Positions 1 to 11,260 of a stretch of DNA of 64,000 nucleotides are shown here, piece by piece. Source of the DNA: Marchantia polymorpha subsp. ruderalis (taxonomy: Eukaryota; Streptophyta; Marchantiopsida; Marchantiales; Marchantiaceae); the NCBI GenBank assembly GCA_037833965.1, contig AP031358.1, positions 11,602,001-11,666,000 on the forward strand. Direction: 5' to 3'. Position 1 is the stretch's first letter; the number at the start of each line of letters is the position of its first letter. The notes under the pieces were generated by a model. It worked only from the letters and a program-made list of their open reading frames with translations, did no database searches and was not told where the DNA came from. A program made the translations under genes and the position numbers.

Positions 1-1060
1 AAAATTTTTACTATTTTGATTTGATAATCATAATGACCAGAGATTTATTATTTACAGTTTAAAGGAATGACTACTACAATAATTTCTTCAATATGTTATG
101 AGAAACATATAGCTATATTTACTCTTACACTATTTACACTCAAATATATAATTAAGCATGTCAATATTTATACTAAGCATCTTCCAGCTCTATCAAAACC
201 TTAAAAGCATCAGTTATTTATTTAGAATTGCATTCATCTGAACAAGTAGTAATTTTTATATCATTATTATATGCAGTTCTTCATTTACCATCAATAGATA
301 AACATTGAACATTTGATAAAAAAATACATATGCAAAGCCGACAAGCTTGTCCTATTTCAGTATTTATTATTCAGTTATATTATTTTTACATAATTATATT
401 CAAATTATAATATTAAAAAATTTAATTTTTTATTCCAGAAATTAATTTTCACACCTATTTCTTCAAATATTTTATTAAAATATCATTATGAATGGCCCAT
501 TATATCAAAGATTTTATATTGAATATTACTGTGATAATTTTATACAAATTGCTAACTTGTGAACCCTGGAAATGTTTAACTTGTGCTTCAATTTTATATG
601 TTTCAATAGTATACAAACATTCTTAGAATTTTTTGGTTATGAGAGTGAGCCAGAGCATATGATATAGGATAATAGAAAATTGACAAAAATTTGGCAACTT
701 GTTTGGACAACTGGAAACCCCAGAGCAAGCTATAAGTATGGGAGTAATCGGAGTAAGCTTTACTTCTTCGGGTGGTGTTCTTATTCATAAACAGTTTGAC
801 CTGGTTGCAGTTCTAAACATTTAATGAGGTTTTTCATCATTTATACTACTATACTACTTGGTCCACTTCATTTTTTTGGAAAAGTTATGAAGTTTTTCTT
901 CATTTAGAGATTTTATTGGATATATCTTTCCATCCTCTTCATATTGTGGAAAACTCACCTGATTTGATTGGGGCATGAAAAATCCATGGTTTCAAGCACG
1001 TGGTAGTAGTATATTGAAACAATAAAAGATCCACATAGATTGTTGATGGAAATCCACCTT
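1..1060. other. AT-rich island, no gene seen
   Basis: Very AT-rich sequence with many short A and T runs and no open frame worth calling on either strand. It probably represents decayed transposon or intergenic DNA. No terminal repeats were recognised. Confidence 0.5.
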
Positions 1061-4000
1061 TTATTTCAATAAAATGGACTAGGATTCTGGCGGTAGTTTG
1101 TGGAGCACAGTATTAGAAGATACTCCAACAGCAGATGTAAAGAACAAGTATCTATATGGTGGACTTGAACAGCTGATAAAAAGGTACATAAATAGTGGCG
1201 TTGAAAAGATCATGTAAAGGGAGAAACATCACATCTGAACACTGCGTTGAATGATGGATTGTTAAGAGGTCATTGTATATTCGCCACAGTATTCATCATT
1301 GTGAGACTATGGATACCGAGTCAGCTGATGTCTATGGTAGAACGTTCATAATTCCGTAAGGATGAAATTTTTATTCGGTGCCTTTTTTAGAGCGTCCAAC
1401 TTTTGCTTTTTTCCTTCTTATCATCGTAAAGATAAAAGAACTGTAGATAGGAGGAGCGGGCAACTCAAAAGTCAATGTTGGCGATGACCAAACAAAACCA
1501 TTGATGTACCTAGAATGTAGTTGAGACTCGTAAAGATCGTCGAGGCATGTAACTCTTACAAAAACCTTGACTTGAATTTTAAGCCAATTCATTCTTAGGA
1601 TTTGTTTACAGATTGTGAAGTGGATGGTCGTTATATACGAAGTATGTCGACCTCAATGAAGTGTAATTGTATAAAGTCATTGAGGCCTTTTCTTTGCACT
1701 TATACAATTTTCCTCACGGAAGGACGGAAAAGAGTAGATCGAAATTTGAGAAGAACTGGTGAGCAATGAATGTATTGAAGGAAGAGAAGACTTTATTTTG
1801 TTCTTACTGTAATCTGTCAGCAGTCTCCCATGTGCCGATCTGCATTTTTAATATAGTCATGACGAGAACAGTACCGAACACACGGGTTATCTCGTAATCA
1901 AGGACAAGGTTTATTTGAGGTTTTAGCTGTATACCAATATTCCTTTGTCTCATGAAAGGTATATGCTTCACTTCAGATGATTACCTTCGACCATGCCTTT
2001 CTGCCAGGAGAGCATGATGGATAGCTACTAGCAAGGTATCAATCTGGAAGAACATCTTGGGAAGTCCCAAACACAGCAGAAAGGAGATAACATATAAAAC
2101 AAAGGTAAAATTCGTTTCTTCTGACGGACTAGCATCATGAACTGCACAACTGAAATTCCCGAAATCAGCATCCGTCATAGAATTTAGACTCACTTAAAAA
2201 GTGGCACCTCGTCATGTCATTCGACGCTCGCAGATAAGAGGTATTGCGTCCATGTAATCTTGCGGGAGAGAAACCCGAGCCACCTCGAGTTAATAAAAGA
2301 CACAAAAGTACAAGTTGCATAGAAGCACACAAGAGCTTTCGGCTGCTTTCACCCATGTCGTCGTAATCTTCGCTTTTCACCTCTTTATGGCAATTGTGGG
2401 GAGGAACAGAGCAGTTGGCGGCTGGAGTCGGTGCTTCCTCCATCTCTATTTCTCATACGATCGATTATAGAAAGAAATTTCGGTGCGAAGAGACATGCCA
2501 CTTTCCACCGGGGTTTAAGTCTGACCATCATGTTCTCCATTTAGTTCGTTCGTCTTACCCGTCCTCATCCTCATTTGCCCTTCCCAGCTTAACCCTTTTA
2601 CCGGCCCCAGCCCCGGTCCTTCTCTTATTATTCTCTCGCCAAATTCCTTTACTGCTCTCCCTTGTTCGCTACGGTCCGGTGCATGAGTTATTCTCTCACC
2701 AGTAGCATGTCGTGCCTCCTCGTATATCGCCACATAATATTCGTTTTAATTTCGTCTTGGCCTCTTTGTCTTTAATGTGTTCATAAATGTATATGTTAAG
2801 AAGCGAAGGAAGGTAAACATCCATAGTTTCTTTCTTATAAATTACCGAGCATCCAGTTTGACGTTGATACGATTGCAGACGTTATTGAAAGGTATACCTG
2901 AAAGCATTGCTTAATCCAAGAGACAAACTTGATACTTTTCAAGTTAATCACGATAGATAAACAGTTTTGACGACTGAAGATGAAACAGTGGGGTATATAA
3001 GTTTCGTAGGGTATTAAGGTACGCATAGGTTTTAAAGATGAAGACAAATAAGTATCACTTTGATATCCATCCAATCATCAAATTCACTTTCCCAAAACTA
3101 AGCTTTATTCTCACTTTTACATCTGGAGATTTTTTTAACTATCAGGTAACGTCCCCCGCTTGCTGTGCAGAGTAAAACTAATTCCCTGGACCGAATTTGA
3201 ATGATATAGAGTATCGAAGAAATAATATACTTTTAATCCAAGCAGTCCCAAATAGGGAAAAGTCAATTTTCTGAGTTGAAGACCTCCATTGAATTACTCC
3301 GACGACCCTGAGTATGCTAGACGTGATGAAGATCATCACGAAGTAATACAAATTTCTTTGTTTGCGAAAGATAATTCAAGCGATCCGTTTGTATCTTACA
3401 ACATCATTTACTAAGCTCCGAATTAAATTGTAAGTAATTTGGGTCCCTGTATCGCTTATGAGAAACCAAGAAATGACTGTAATGAACTCAAGGTGCTATA
3501 TGGGGACTCACACCATTCTAGTGCCCGATTCTAAGCATTGTTTTGCTAAGCCATAGACTTTCTCTGGATCTACAGCACAAACATACTTTAGACAGGACGA
3601 AAGTACTCTTCTCTAACAAGCAACTTGTCCTTTTGTGCCTGTCGCGGTTTTTTTTAAACTTGTCAGGGTGAAGTCTTTCGGTGCTGTGACTCAGATGACG
3701 GCCGATAAGTTAAAAATGTCTTCGTCAGGCCGTGCTATAATTGCACTCCCTTGGTTCACAGAAATGGATCAGCGCAGGACATTGTGGGAACCATTTAGCC
3801 ATGTGACTGGTCGATAGATCTCAGCTCGCTTTTCAGCCTAAAGCAATCTACTATTTGGACTTGTTGACTTGAACGAGCACCATATAAAGATCAGCGAACA
3901 CAAGAGCGCGAACATTTCTTTCCTCATTTCATATCCTTGTTTCAGTACAGTCTGACTGGAGTCAGTTTTTAGAATGGTCTAAAGAATTGGTAGCTGTAGG

Positions 4001-5019
4001 CTATCTGGGACAGCTATAACAGTATTCACTCCCGTAAAAGTTGTTGGTTGTGGACAATATGTGCCACTTTGCTCGATTCTCTTGCCCTGTTAACCACTCA
4101 TTGGAATTGGACATGACAAAAGAAGTAGTATGAAATGGAAAACCTGGAGAATCTGTTGCTAGAAGATGTTTCAGTGCTCTGTTTCTCCTAGATTCGCAGA
4201 CACCTTACTGTCACCTTCCACTCGGTGCAGGACTGAGTATTGAAATTCTTTCAGCTGGAACATGAGATGCTTTGCAATGATGATGGAGGTCTTTATGGAC
4301 TGGCCACCTGTTTGTACCCAGACTACTGGACAGTTGGGCCGCGGCTGCTGACGTGAAATGCTTGAGCATTGCAAGAGGAAATTGCAAAGTACAACTTCGT
4401 ATCGTCAATACGTCATCAAATTCAAAGTTGAAGAATTAAGCCTGTCCTCTGTAAGCGAGACACATGACTCGTCCTCTTTGTGGGCATGGATTGCTGTGTT
4501 AAACTGACTTGGATCTGGCCTGTCCACAAACTTGATTTAAGGTCCTTACAACTTAATGTGTAGCATAGTGGACAGAGTCTCTCCAAAGTTGTGTACGAAC
4601 CATCTCCTCTATTCCCAACCAAGGCCATCCACAAACTTCAAACCAAGCATGTGTTATTTGTCGCCCTGCGGCTCATCCTCCAACCAGGTTGGCACAGTGG
4701 CTCCGAAGCTGTTGGATGTGACACTTGGAACAAATGGTTTCTTGGTTAGCCCTTTCCACTTCACGTGCAACTTTTGATCACGAGCTCCTGCAGCTTCTTC
4801 TGAATAAATTTGGCGATCTGACTCACGAGGACATTTGTAACTAGAAACTAACATCGCTCCGGAGTATATTAACCACCCTTCACTCATCCACTCCAGGCCC
4901 TAGGCTTGCTTGCAAAGACATCTTGAGTCCAACACGAATGTCGATATGAGTTGTATGTTGCATCAGGTGGTCAACAAGCAGTGGCCTAATCCGCTCTTTT
5001 AAAAGCATTGGCCGATGCC
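1061..5019. other. Intergenic, no recognisable gene
   Basis: Mid-GC sequence with only short overlapping open frames on both strands. One minus-strand frame at 2165-2443 (92 codons, ATG at 2443) has a hydrophobic stretch (SMQLVLLCLLLTRG), but opposite-strand frames are equally open and nothing supports it as a gene. No RNA gene or mobile-element protein was seen. Confidence 0.5.
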
Positions 5020-5427
5020 ATGGGCAAGGTGGCCTCTGCGCTAAAGTTGGATATTCTCAGACTCCCCATAATTCGCACGTGTCGACAAAACGGAAGTCTG
5101 TGGGTCCTTCGGGGACGTTGCAACGAACTTTGTCTTTGGTGGTGGTTTGCAGCGCTCGTTCTAGCGAAGACCCTGACGAGGCTCGGCCACTTTCTGTTTC
5201 GATCCTCCCCCACAGCGATGCACAGTTTCCTTCCATTTAAATTCCTCTTCGGCGGATCCTTCCGGATCTCCATGAGGCGACAGACTGAAATCGAAAGTCA
5301 AACTTCGTTCTCGGAAGGATTTCCGCATTTCTACGGTCGCAGGATTGAAGAACGAGGAGGAAATATGCTTGTTTTGGAAGGCTGGCTGGGTTCTAGACAT
5401 TCCCATCCGCCGTTGAGATTCAACTAA
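5020..5427 (+). CDS. Hypothetical open frame, doubtful
   Basis: A 135-residue frame from an ATG at 5020 to a stop at 5425-5427, in a patch that is GC-richer than its surroundings. I do not recognise the product. It has one hydrophobic patch (LWWWFAALVLAKTL), an aromatic-rich middle and no domain motif. The minus strand of the same patch is also open (4986-5273 and 5161-5406), so composition alone may keep the frames open. It could be an exon or a non-coding GC island. No splice sites, start context or neighbouring genes decide between these. Confidence 0.15.
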   Translation: MGKVASALKLDILRLPIIRTCRQNGSLWVLRGRCNELCLWWWFAALVLAKTLTRLGHFLFRSSPTAMHSFLPFKFLFGGSFRISMRRQTEIESQTSFSEGFPHFYGRRIEERGGNMLVLEGWLGSRHSHPPLRFN

Positions 5428-6780
5428 CTACCCATCGGAGTTCCAGTGCTGTAATGGGTCCAAATGGTTCTGCTCCTTGTAGTGGGCTGAGTGACTTGAT
5501 TTGGTGAGTGACTTGCGTTTCATGGTTCTGCTCGCGCAGAACGTGAAACGCTTGGATGGTAGAATTATCCTCTTCAGAAATTATAGGACACAAAACTCAA
5601 GGCGCGAATTGTGAATTTGCTTATTGACTTCCGATAATTCATGCCCTGGCATGTACCTCCCCAGGGTGAGCCTCTGCCGTGCTCTGCATCGGTTCCTCTC
5701 CATAGCACAGAGTGAAACTTCGCCTACCCCATATGATACTGTACCACGATTGCACAAGCTATACTTCTAGAGAAGGTTAATTTAAAGCATGAGATGAGAC
5801 AAGAAAGACAATAATGTTGGGTTAGTCCAAACTGCCAAAATTAGGATGGATCCCGGTTGTGTGCCGATGGATTCAGATATCTCGCGACATGCATCCACCC
5901 ATCGTGTCCGGGCATGGGCGAACTCAATCATTCTTTTCTCGACTCGCTCACCCAATCTCAAAATCCCCACAATTCTCCTTGCAAATCATGCATCCACTTT
6001 GTAAGTCAATTCGAAGGGTGCAGGATAATTCCATCCCGTCCCACCTGAATCTAGAAGGAACAGGGGAACCGTGAATCTTCCATTCAACTTATACTCACTT
6101 TAGAGCTCTTTAGAGCCAGACTTTACCGCCATCTCAATGTACAAACTCAGACGAACTGATCACTCCTTCAATCAGTTCACGGACTGTAGGGCCAGCGTGG
6201 GTTGAGTAACGTATGAACTTGAGAACGCTCAGATTCGACAGCGTCCCATACATCTTATAATTTCATCGGTGCTGTAGTCGTAGAGTACAACACCAGCCAT
6301 GCAATAATCAGTCCTGTCACTAAAACTCGATGTACTGAGCCCCGAAGGTTTTGAACATACTTCAAGGAAATTGGGGTCGAGTAACTAACAGTAACTAACC
6401 TATTCTCACTGAAACGTATGAAACTGAGGTGATGAAGTTACTCCTTCACATTCGGGGGGATCCAGCAACATCTGAAAAGGAAATAATTTACATTGGTCGG
6501 TAAACAACTGAATAGATGTGTGTCTATCTCTGAGAAAGTTCATCATGATATTTGGCACTTTAAAACTTTATTGTGCTACAATTTTGCTCTACTTGTGAAA
6601 CTGTATCACCCTCGGGTTTGTCATACATCGGCAAACACACATACAATGAGGTTACGGTTGTTCTACTGGAGAACAAGATGCTTTTCACATCCAGAGTTCG
6701 AAGTAAAATAGAAAAACTTTTGAAAGAAAATACATTAAAATGGGGCCAGTCCAAGTATCGTCACCATGTTTAATATCTAG
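5428..6780. other. Intergenic, no recognisable gene
   Basis: Mid-GC sequence with only short shadow frames. Nothing specific was seen. Confidence 0.5.
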
Positions 6781-8110
6781 ATCAAAGATTTTAATAACTA
6801 AAGCATTTTACAACAAATCATAATCTAATTTGATTACTATCCTCCAGTTAACCAGGTATGGTCTTTGTAAACTCATGATTTAATTTTGTCAAAAAAAGGC
6901 AATACAATAAGTTAAAAAGATAGATAACATTTTTTTGATAATATAATAGGTTTTTACTCAGTGATATGTAGAGTAGGTGTTCATAGTTTTACATAACAAA
7001 AGTAAAATTACAAGGAGATGATCTTTATAGTGAGATAACATATCCATTGAAGGGAATACATAACCATCACCTCCGAATTTTGTAGAAACATGTCCAATGA
7101 TCCACAATGAAAGTGTATCAGTTTATAGTTGTAGAAAGGTCTTCATGTCATTCATGTGAAACACTCTTTGCACTTGCTTCTCCTCATCAATTGTTGTTAA
7201 AAATAAGATTACAAAAAATATATATCGGATTGATAAAAAATTCATTTAAAAATATGAAACTATTTTATATGTACACTTTTGATTAATAAAAAATCTTGAT
7301 ATGCTTTGAAGAATTTTTCAGTAATATAGATACATTCTACTATAAGAGTTTACACATAACATAAGGAAAAGAAGCATAAAAGATCATAAATTCACTCTAC
7401 TTTTTTTCAAGTGATTGAAAAGTTTTGGATTTAAAGTTTTCAAATTCTTGATCATGCCATACAAAAATACTAATTTGACTTTTTGTAATACCTGTATTCA
7501 AAAGTATACAAGTTAATGTTTAAATAATTGCAATAATAATATTATGTTTAAATTGTTAATGTGGATTATAAATAAATCAAGAGTTGTAAAACCTTGTTAT
7601 CTAATCAATTCGAGTTGCTTTAAATTTGATTCGACTAGAAAGTTTTTGAACGAAATGATGTTATAGATATATTTCCTCTTACCTCTTGACTACTTTTCAT
7701 ATGTAACAAGTTCCAAAATAATGTGTCAGTAACCTTGATTTTACAAAGTTATGTCAATTGTGTCTTTCATAAGTCTTTCAATGAATCGTTAATCCTCCTC
7801 ACTTAAAGCATCATAACAACAATCACTGCTATGACAATAACTCTAAGGATGACAAGTACCTTTATCTTCTTGAGAAGCATGCATTCTTGCTAAATTAAGA
7901 AAGTCTAATAGTACAAGGCATGGCCAGATAAAATAAGGAAGAAATAAAACAGGTTTAATCTAGTTCATCTTCTAGTACAATGTACAGATGAGGAATAATA
8001 AGCCGGTAGCTTATGCGATACATCCAACTATAAAAAAATGGCAAATTGTATGATATGGGCAGTAAAATGATTCCACATTCTCAAATACATTTGGACTGTA
8101 TGTAGTAGTG
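6781..8110. other. AT-rich island, no gene seen
   Basis: A long AT-rich tract with many A/T homopolymer runs and no usable open frame. It resembles the other islands in the window (1-1060, 17100-18060, 23705-24660, 47161-49040, 57640-58370). Confidence 0.5.
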
Positions 8111-8904
8111 AAGTCGCAGAGAAGATCTCTATGGAAAAGACATGGTGATAAAAAAGAGGCATGTTACAGAATATGAGATGATGATTAGTACTGCGTGTAG
8201 CAATCTATTGGGTCAATGCTCTTAATGTTACCCCATGTTGTGGTAGTGTAGGAGCTTGATAATACGGTTGTGAGAATCATGATGAAGGAGAAAGTTCAAC
8301 TTGCCTTGAGTTATCATCACCACCAGTGGAAGTTGTGACTCAGAGCAATTCATCTATTCTAATGTAACACACTGATTCTGTGTAACCTAATTAACGAACT
8401 CGAATCGATCACAACTATCACACGGAACTCCCGACACAACAAAATCCTGAGAATTGTAGTTCCTGTCGATACTTTGTACCGAACCTCGGCTTCCGAGCAT
8501 TCTCTTTTGACAGTCTCTGGCCTTTCGATTAGTGGGAGAGAGATGGAAGTGAATCTTTGTCGGTTAGTGACAAGATTACAAAGTATGGCAAACACGTAAA
8601 AGTTTACACGGCCCTGCTATTGCGGCCCGCAGGCCGAAAAAAGGCTAACGTCACGCAATCTGCCCAAATTCGCCTTCGAATTTAAGGAAGGTGCAGTACT
8701 GGTTGTAAGCAGATCTAGCTGGAACCGCAAATAAAAGAAAATTGAAAATTGGGTTGAAAATGGCGGACACAGATAAGGAAGTGGTACTAATAATGGTGGA
8801 TTTAGAGGTTCCAATCATCAGGTTCGGATTATGATGGACTTGAGGAAGTGAATATTGAGTTTCTTGTCAAAATCACCCATTATAGAATTAAGAATAGAAG
8901 TGTC
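8111..8904. other. Intergenic, no recognisable gene
   Basis: Short frames only. A 24-codon frame starts with ATG at 8760 and ends at 8834, just upstream of the LINE 3' fragment; it is too short to call. Nothing else was seen. Confidence 0.45.
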
Positions 8905-9110
8905 TTAAGTTGTTGTTAAAAATTTATATTCATTGCTTCAACTTGAACCTTATGGGTGAAGTTGTTATATTAGGGATGTAATTAATTATATTTCTAATGC
9001 TCTTGACGCTAGCTAGGGTTCTTTTGGTTCTCACGTTAGTTGGATTGTTTGTATTGTGTATTTTAACCTTTTGATCCTTTGGGTTACACGAGCTTGATCT
9101 ATTTACCATT
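8905..9110 (+). mobile_element. 5'-truncated LINE fragment (3' end only)
   Basis: This stretch matches the last part of the near-complete LINE at 10216-14577. It covers the codons for the ORF2 C-terminus (about 14370-14461 there) and then the 3' untranslated region. Shared landmarks are the LQLEPY-like coding segment, the 'gttcttttggttctc' block, the 'ttttgat(c)cttt' block and the ending 'cttgatctatttaccatt'. The coding part has diverged. A 5'-truncated copy on the same strand is what incomplete reverse transcription by a non-LTR element produces. Confidence 0.8.
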
Positions 9111-9250
9111 CAAAGAACAAGACTTTGCAGCCAGAGGTTCTTTTGGTTCTCACGTTAATTGGATTGTCTGTATTGTGTATTTTAACCTTTTGATCTTTTA
9201 GTTTACAAGAGCTTGATCTATTTACCATTCAAAGAACAAGACTTTGCAGC
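9017..9250 (+). repeat. Tandem duplication of a LINE 3' end (119-bp offset)
   Basis: The block from 'gttcttttggttctcac' to 'caaagaacaagactttgcagc' occurs at about 9018-9131 and again at about 9137-9250 with a few substitutions. The copied unit includes LINE 3'-UTR plus about 20 bp of flanking DNA ('caaagaacaagactttgcag'). The duplication therefore happened after the element inserted. Confidence 0.8.
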
Positions 9251-10215
9251 ATTTGGTGAACAGATAAGAATGTCCACCATTCAGAAAAGTATATGCCCAG
9301 TAGATTTGATGCTCTTGGAGCAAATGCTATTTCCAACTACAGAAAGATTGGCGGCTTTGAAGGAGAGTATCGATGAACCTCGGATAAAGTACATCCAACA
9401 GCCCCGTGGAGCACTTCAGTAGTCATATGCAACAGCTTTTGAAGGAGATCGGATCAAAATTAGACCCACATTTAGGCTGATGGAACCTGCAAAATCAAAC
9501 AAACATGATCGTAAAACAAGATACTCCCATGAAAGTCGGTGCCAGACTCAACGGAATGTGAAGAGTCTCGGGCACAGCAATGAAGATGCGCGATCATGAA
9601 GGATAAGAAACAGCAATGAAATCGTCTGTAAACATGAGAAGAAACTGGCCAGAGTTAATGATTCCAATCAACCAAGTTGAAGGTAGTGGACAAGAAACCA
9701 ATTGAATAAGGCAAAGCAGAAATGACATACATATTTCCAACCGTAAACATGCTCAAGGAGCTAAATCCTAAGGAAGGAAGTTGATATCACTGCCGAGTTA
9801 CTGAATTTACAAGTGCACAAGGACTTAAATGACAAATATTTTATCCTCTGAACAGCAAAATGTTCTCAGACATACAAAGAAGTAAAGCAATGGACAAATT
9901 TATTGGTGTGACAAATGTATAAATTAAAGGTTCATCGTATATTACGGTAAGCATAAGCCACCGATGTGCCACCATAACACTCAAATATAGGTATTGAAGC
10001 CAACCCCCTCGTACGTGGGCGATGAGATTGCGTTTGTTATCCCAATGAGCCCATGGTCGAGTTAGATGAGACACCATATAGGGTGAGTTTCATTTGTATA
10101 ACTCTTCAATTACATCCATGGGAAGGGAGCATGAGCTTGTTGGGTCATTTTCAATTGCTGAAGGCAAGAAGCACCGAAGTAGTTATTGCCCGGTTATTGT
10201 AGTTATTGAAGTAGT
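9251..10215. other. Intergenic, no recognisable gene
   Basis: No credible coding frame. A 69-codon frame (9213-9422) begins inside the duplicated LINE tail and is not recognised. Nothing else was seen up to the LINE 5' repeats. Confidence 0.45.
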
Positions 10216-10469
10216 TATTGTTCACGACGGCCGGGCGCACATACCTGCAAATTGTCAGCCCCAACGGAGCTGCTGTCAAGAAGTTGTCATTTCGAAACTT
10301 TGAGTTTAGGGGTTTGAGCATGAATCTTGCGGGGGCCATATCTTCTTGCTGGAGTGTCAACAGGAGCTGAGATTTGATGAGCTTGTTCATGACGGCCGGA
10401 CGCGCATACATGCAAATTTTCAGCCCCAACGGAGCTGCTGTCAAGAAGTTTTCATTTCGAAACTTTGAG
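10216..10469 (+). repeat. Duplicated 89-bp monomer in the LINE 5' region
   Basis: Two near-identical segments, about 10216-10304 and 10381-10469 (offset 165 bp), share 'gacggccgg', 'gccccaacggagctgctgtc' and 'atttcgaaactttgag'. The second copy ends about 30 bp before the ORF1 start. Repeated 5' monomers often carry the internal promoter in LINEs; that role is inferred here. Confidence 0.75.
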
Positions 10470-10498
10470 CTTGTGTAACATCTTGCAAAGTTGGGTTC

Positions 10499-11236
10499 AT
10501 GATGGATTCTGAAAACAAACTTCTCAATCTTGTGCAAACAGTTTTGGAGGAATTGAAAGTGCTACGCCAAGAATTCAAGGCACAAAATGTTGCCTTGGCT
10601 GCTGCAAAGAATGAAATCAGGGAGTTGAAGATTTCTCACAAAAGTTTTGAGAAGATCATACTCCAAATCTCTAGATCTATTGAGGACATTCAAGACAAGG
10701 TTGGTTCTCAAGCTTCTACTGTTATTACTCCTGCTTTGCATGAAGTGGTTGAAACTCTAGAGGTGAAAATGAAGTCCTATGCTGAAGCTACCAAGTCTGC
10801 TCATATCTCTTTCTGTCAAGAGCAAGAGATTGAAAAGGCTAATCAATTTGCTCGTATGAAGAATGTGAGGATTTCGGATCTACCTGAATCTGAGAAGGAA
10901 GAGGTGAAGAGTGTGGTCACCAAGTTTTTGACTGAAACACTTGATGTTCCTAATCCGGATTTGGCTCATGCTTATTGTATTGGCAACAAATACACACAAC
11001 CTCGTGCCATTATTGTTAAGTTTGTAGATCAAGCTCAACGTGATATGGCTTTAGCTAACAAGGTCATTCTCAAGGGACGGAGGATTTGGTTAGATCCAGA
11101 TCTTACACCTCTTCAAGTTGAAGCAAGGAGGAAGGAGCTTGCAAAAGTCAAAGAAGCTCAAGATGTAGGTTTTGTAGCTTATCTACGTGATAGTCAAGCT
11201 ATTATCACCAAGAGTAGGAGACAATCATCAACCTAG
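10499..11236 (+). CDS. LINE ORF1 protein (nucleic-acid-binding chaperone type)
   Basis: A 245-residue protein. Residues about 1-70 form a heptad-rich coiled coil (LNLVQTVLEELKVLRQEF and onward), as expected for trimerisation of LINE ORF1 proteins. Residues about 120-225 have the spacing of an RRM-like ORF1 domain: NVRISDLPESE, then a helix, then AIIVKFVDQAQRDMAL, then a basic C-terminal segment. No gag-type CCHC knuckle was seen. In LINEs, ORF1p coats the element RNA and aids target-primed reverse transcription. A second ATG follows immediately at 10502. The frame closes with TAG at 11234-11236, and ORF2 continues in the same frame 24 bases later. Assignment rests on position and domain pattern, not on a database match. 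Confidence 0.75.
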   Translation: MMDSENKLLNLVQTVLEELKVLRQEFKAQNVALAAAKNEIRELKISHKSFEKIILQISRSIEDIQDKVGSQASTVITPALHEVVETLEVKMKSYAEATKSAHISFCQEQEIEKANQFARMKNVRISDLPESEKEEVKSVVTKFLTETLDVPNPDLAHAYCIGNKYTQPRAIIVKFVDQAQRDMALANKVILKGRRIWLDPDLTPLQVEARRKELAKVKEAQDVGFVAYLRDSQAIITKSRRQSST

Positions 11237-11260
11237 CAATCCAAGAGATTGAGGGTGTTG

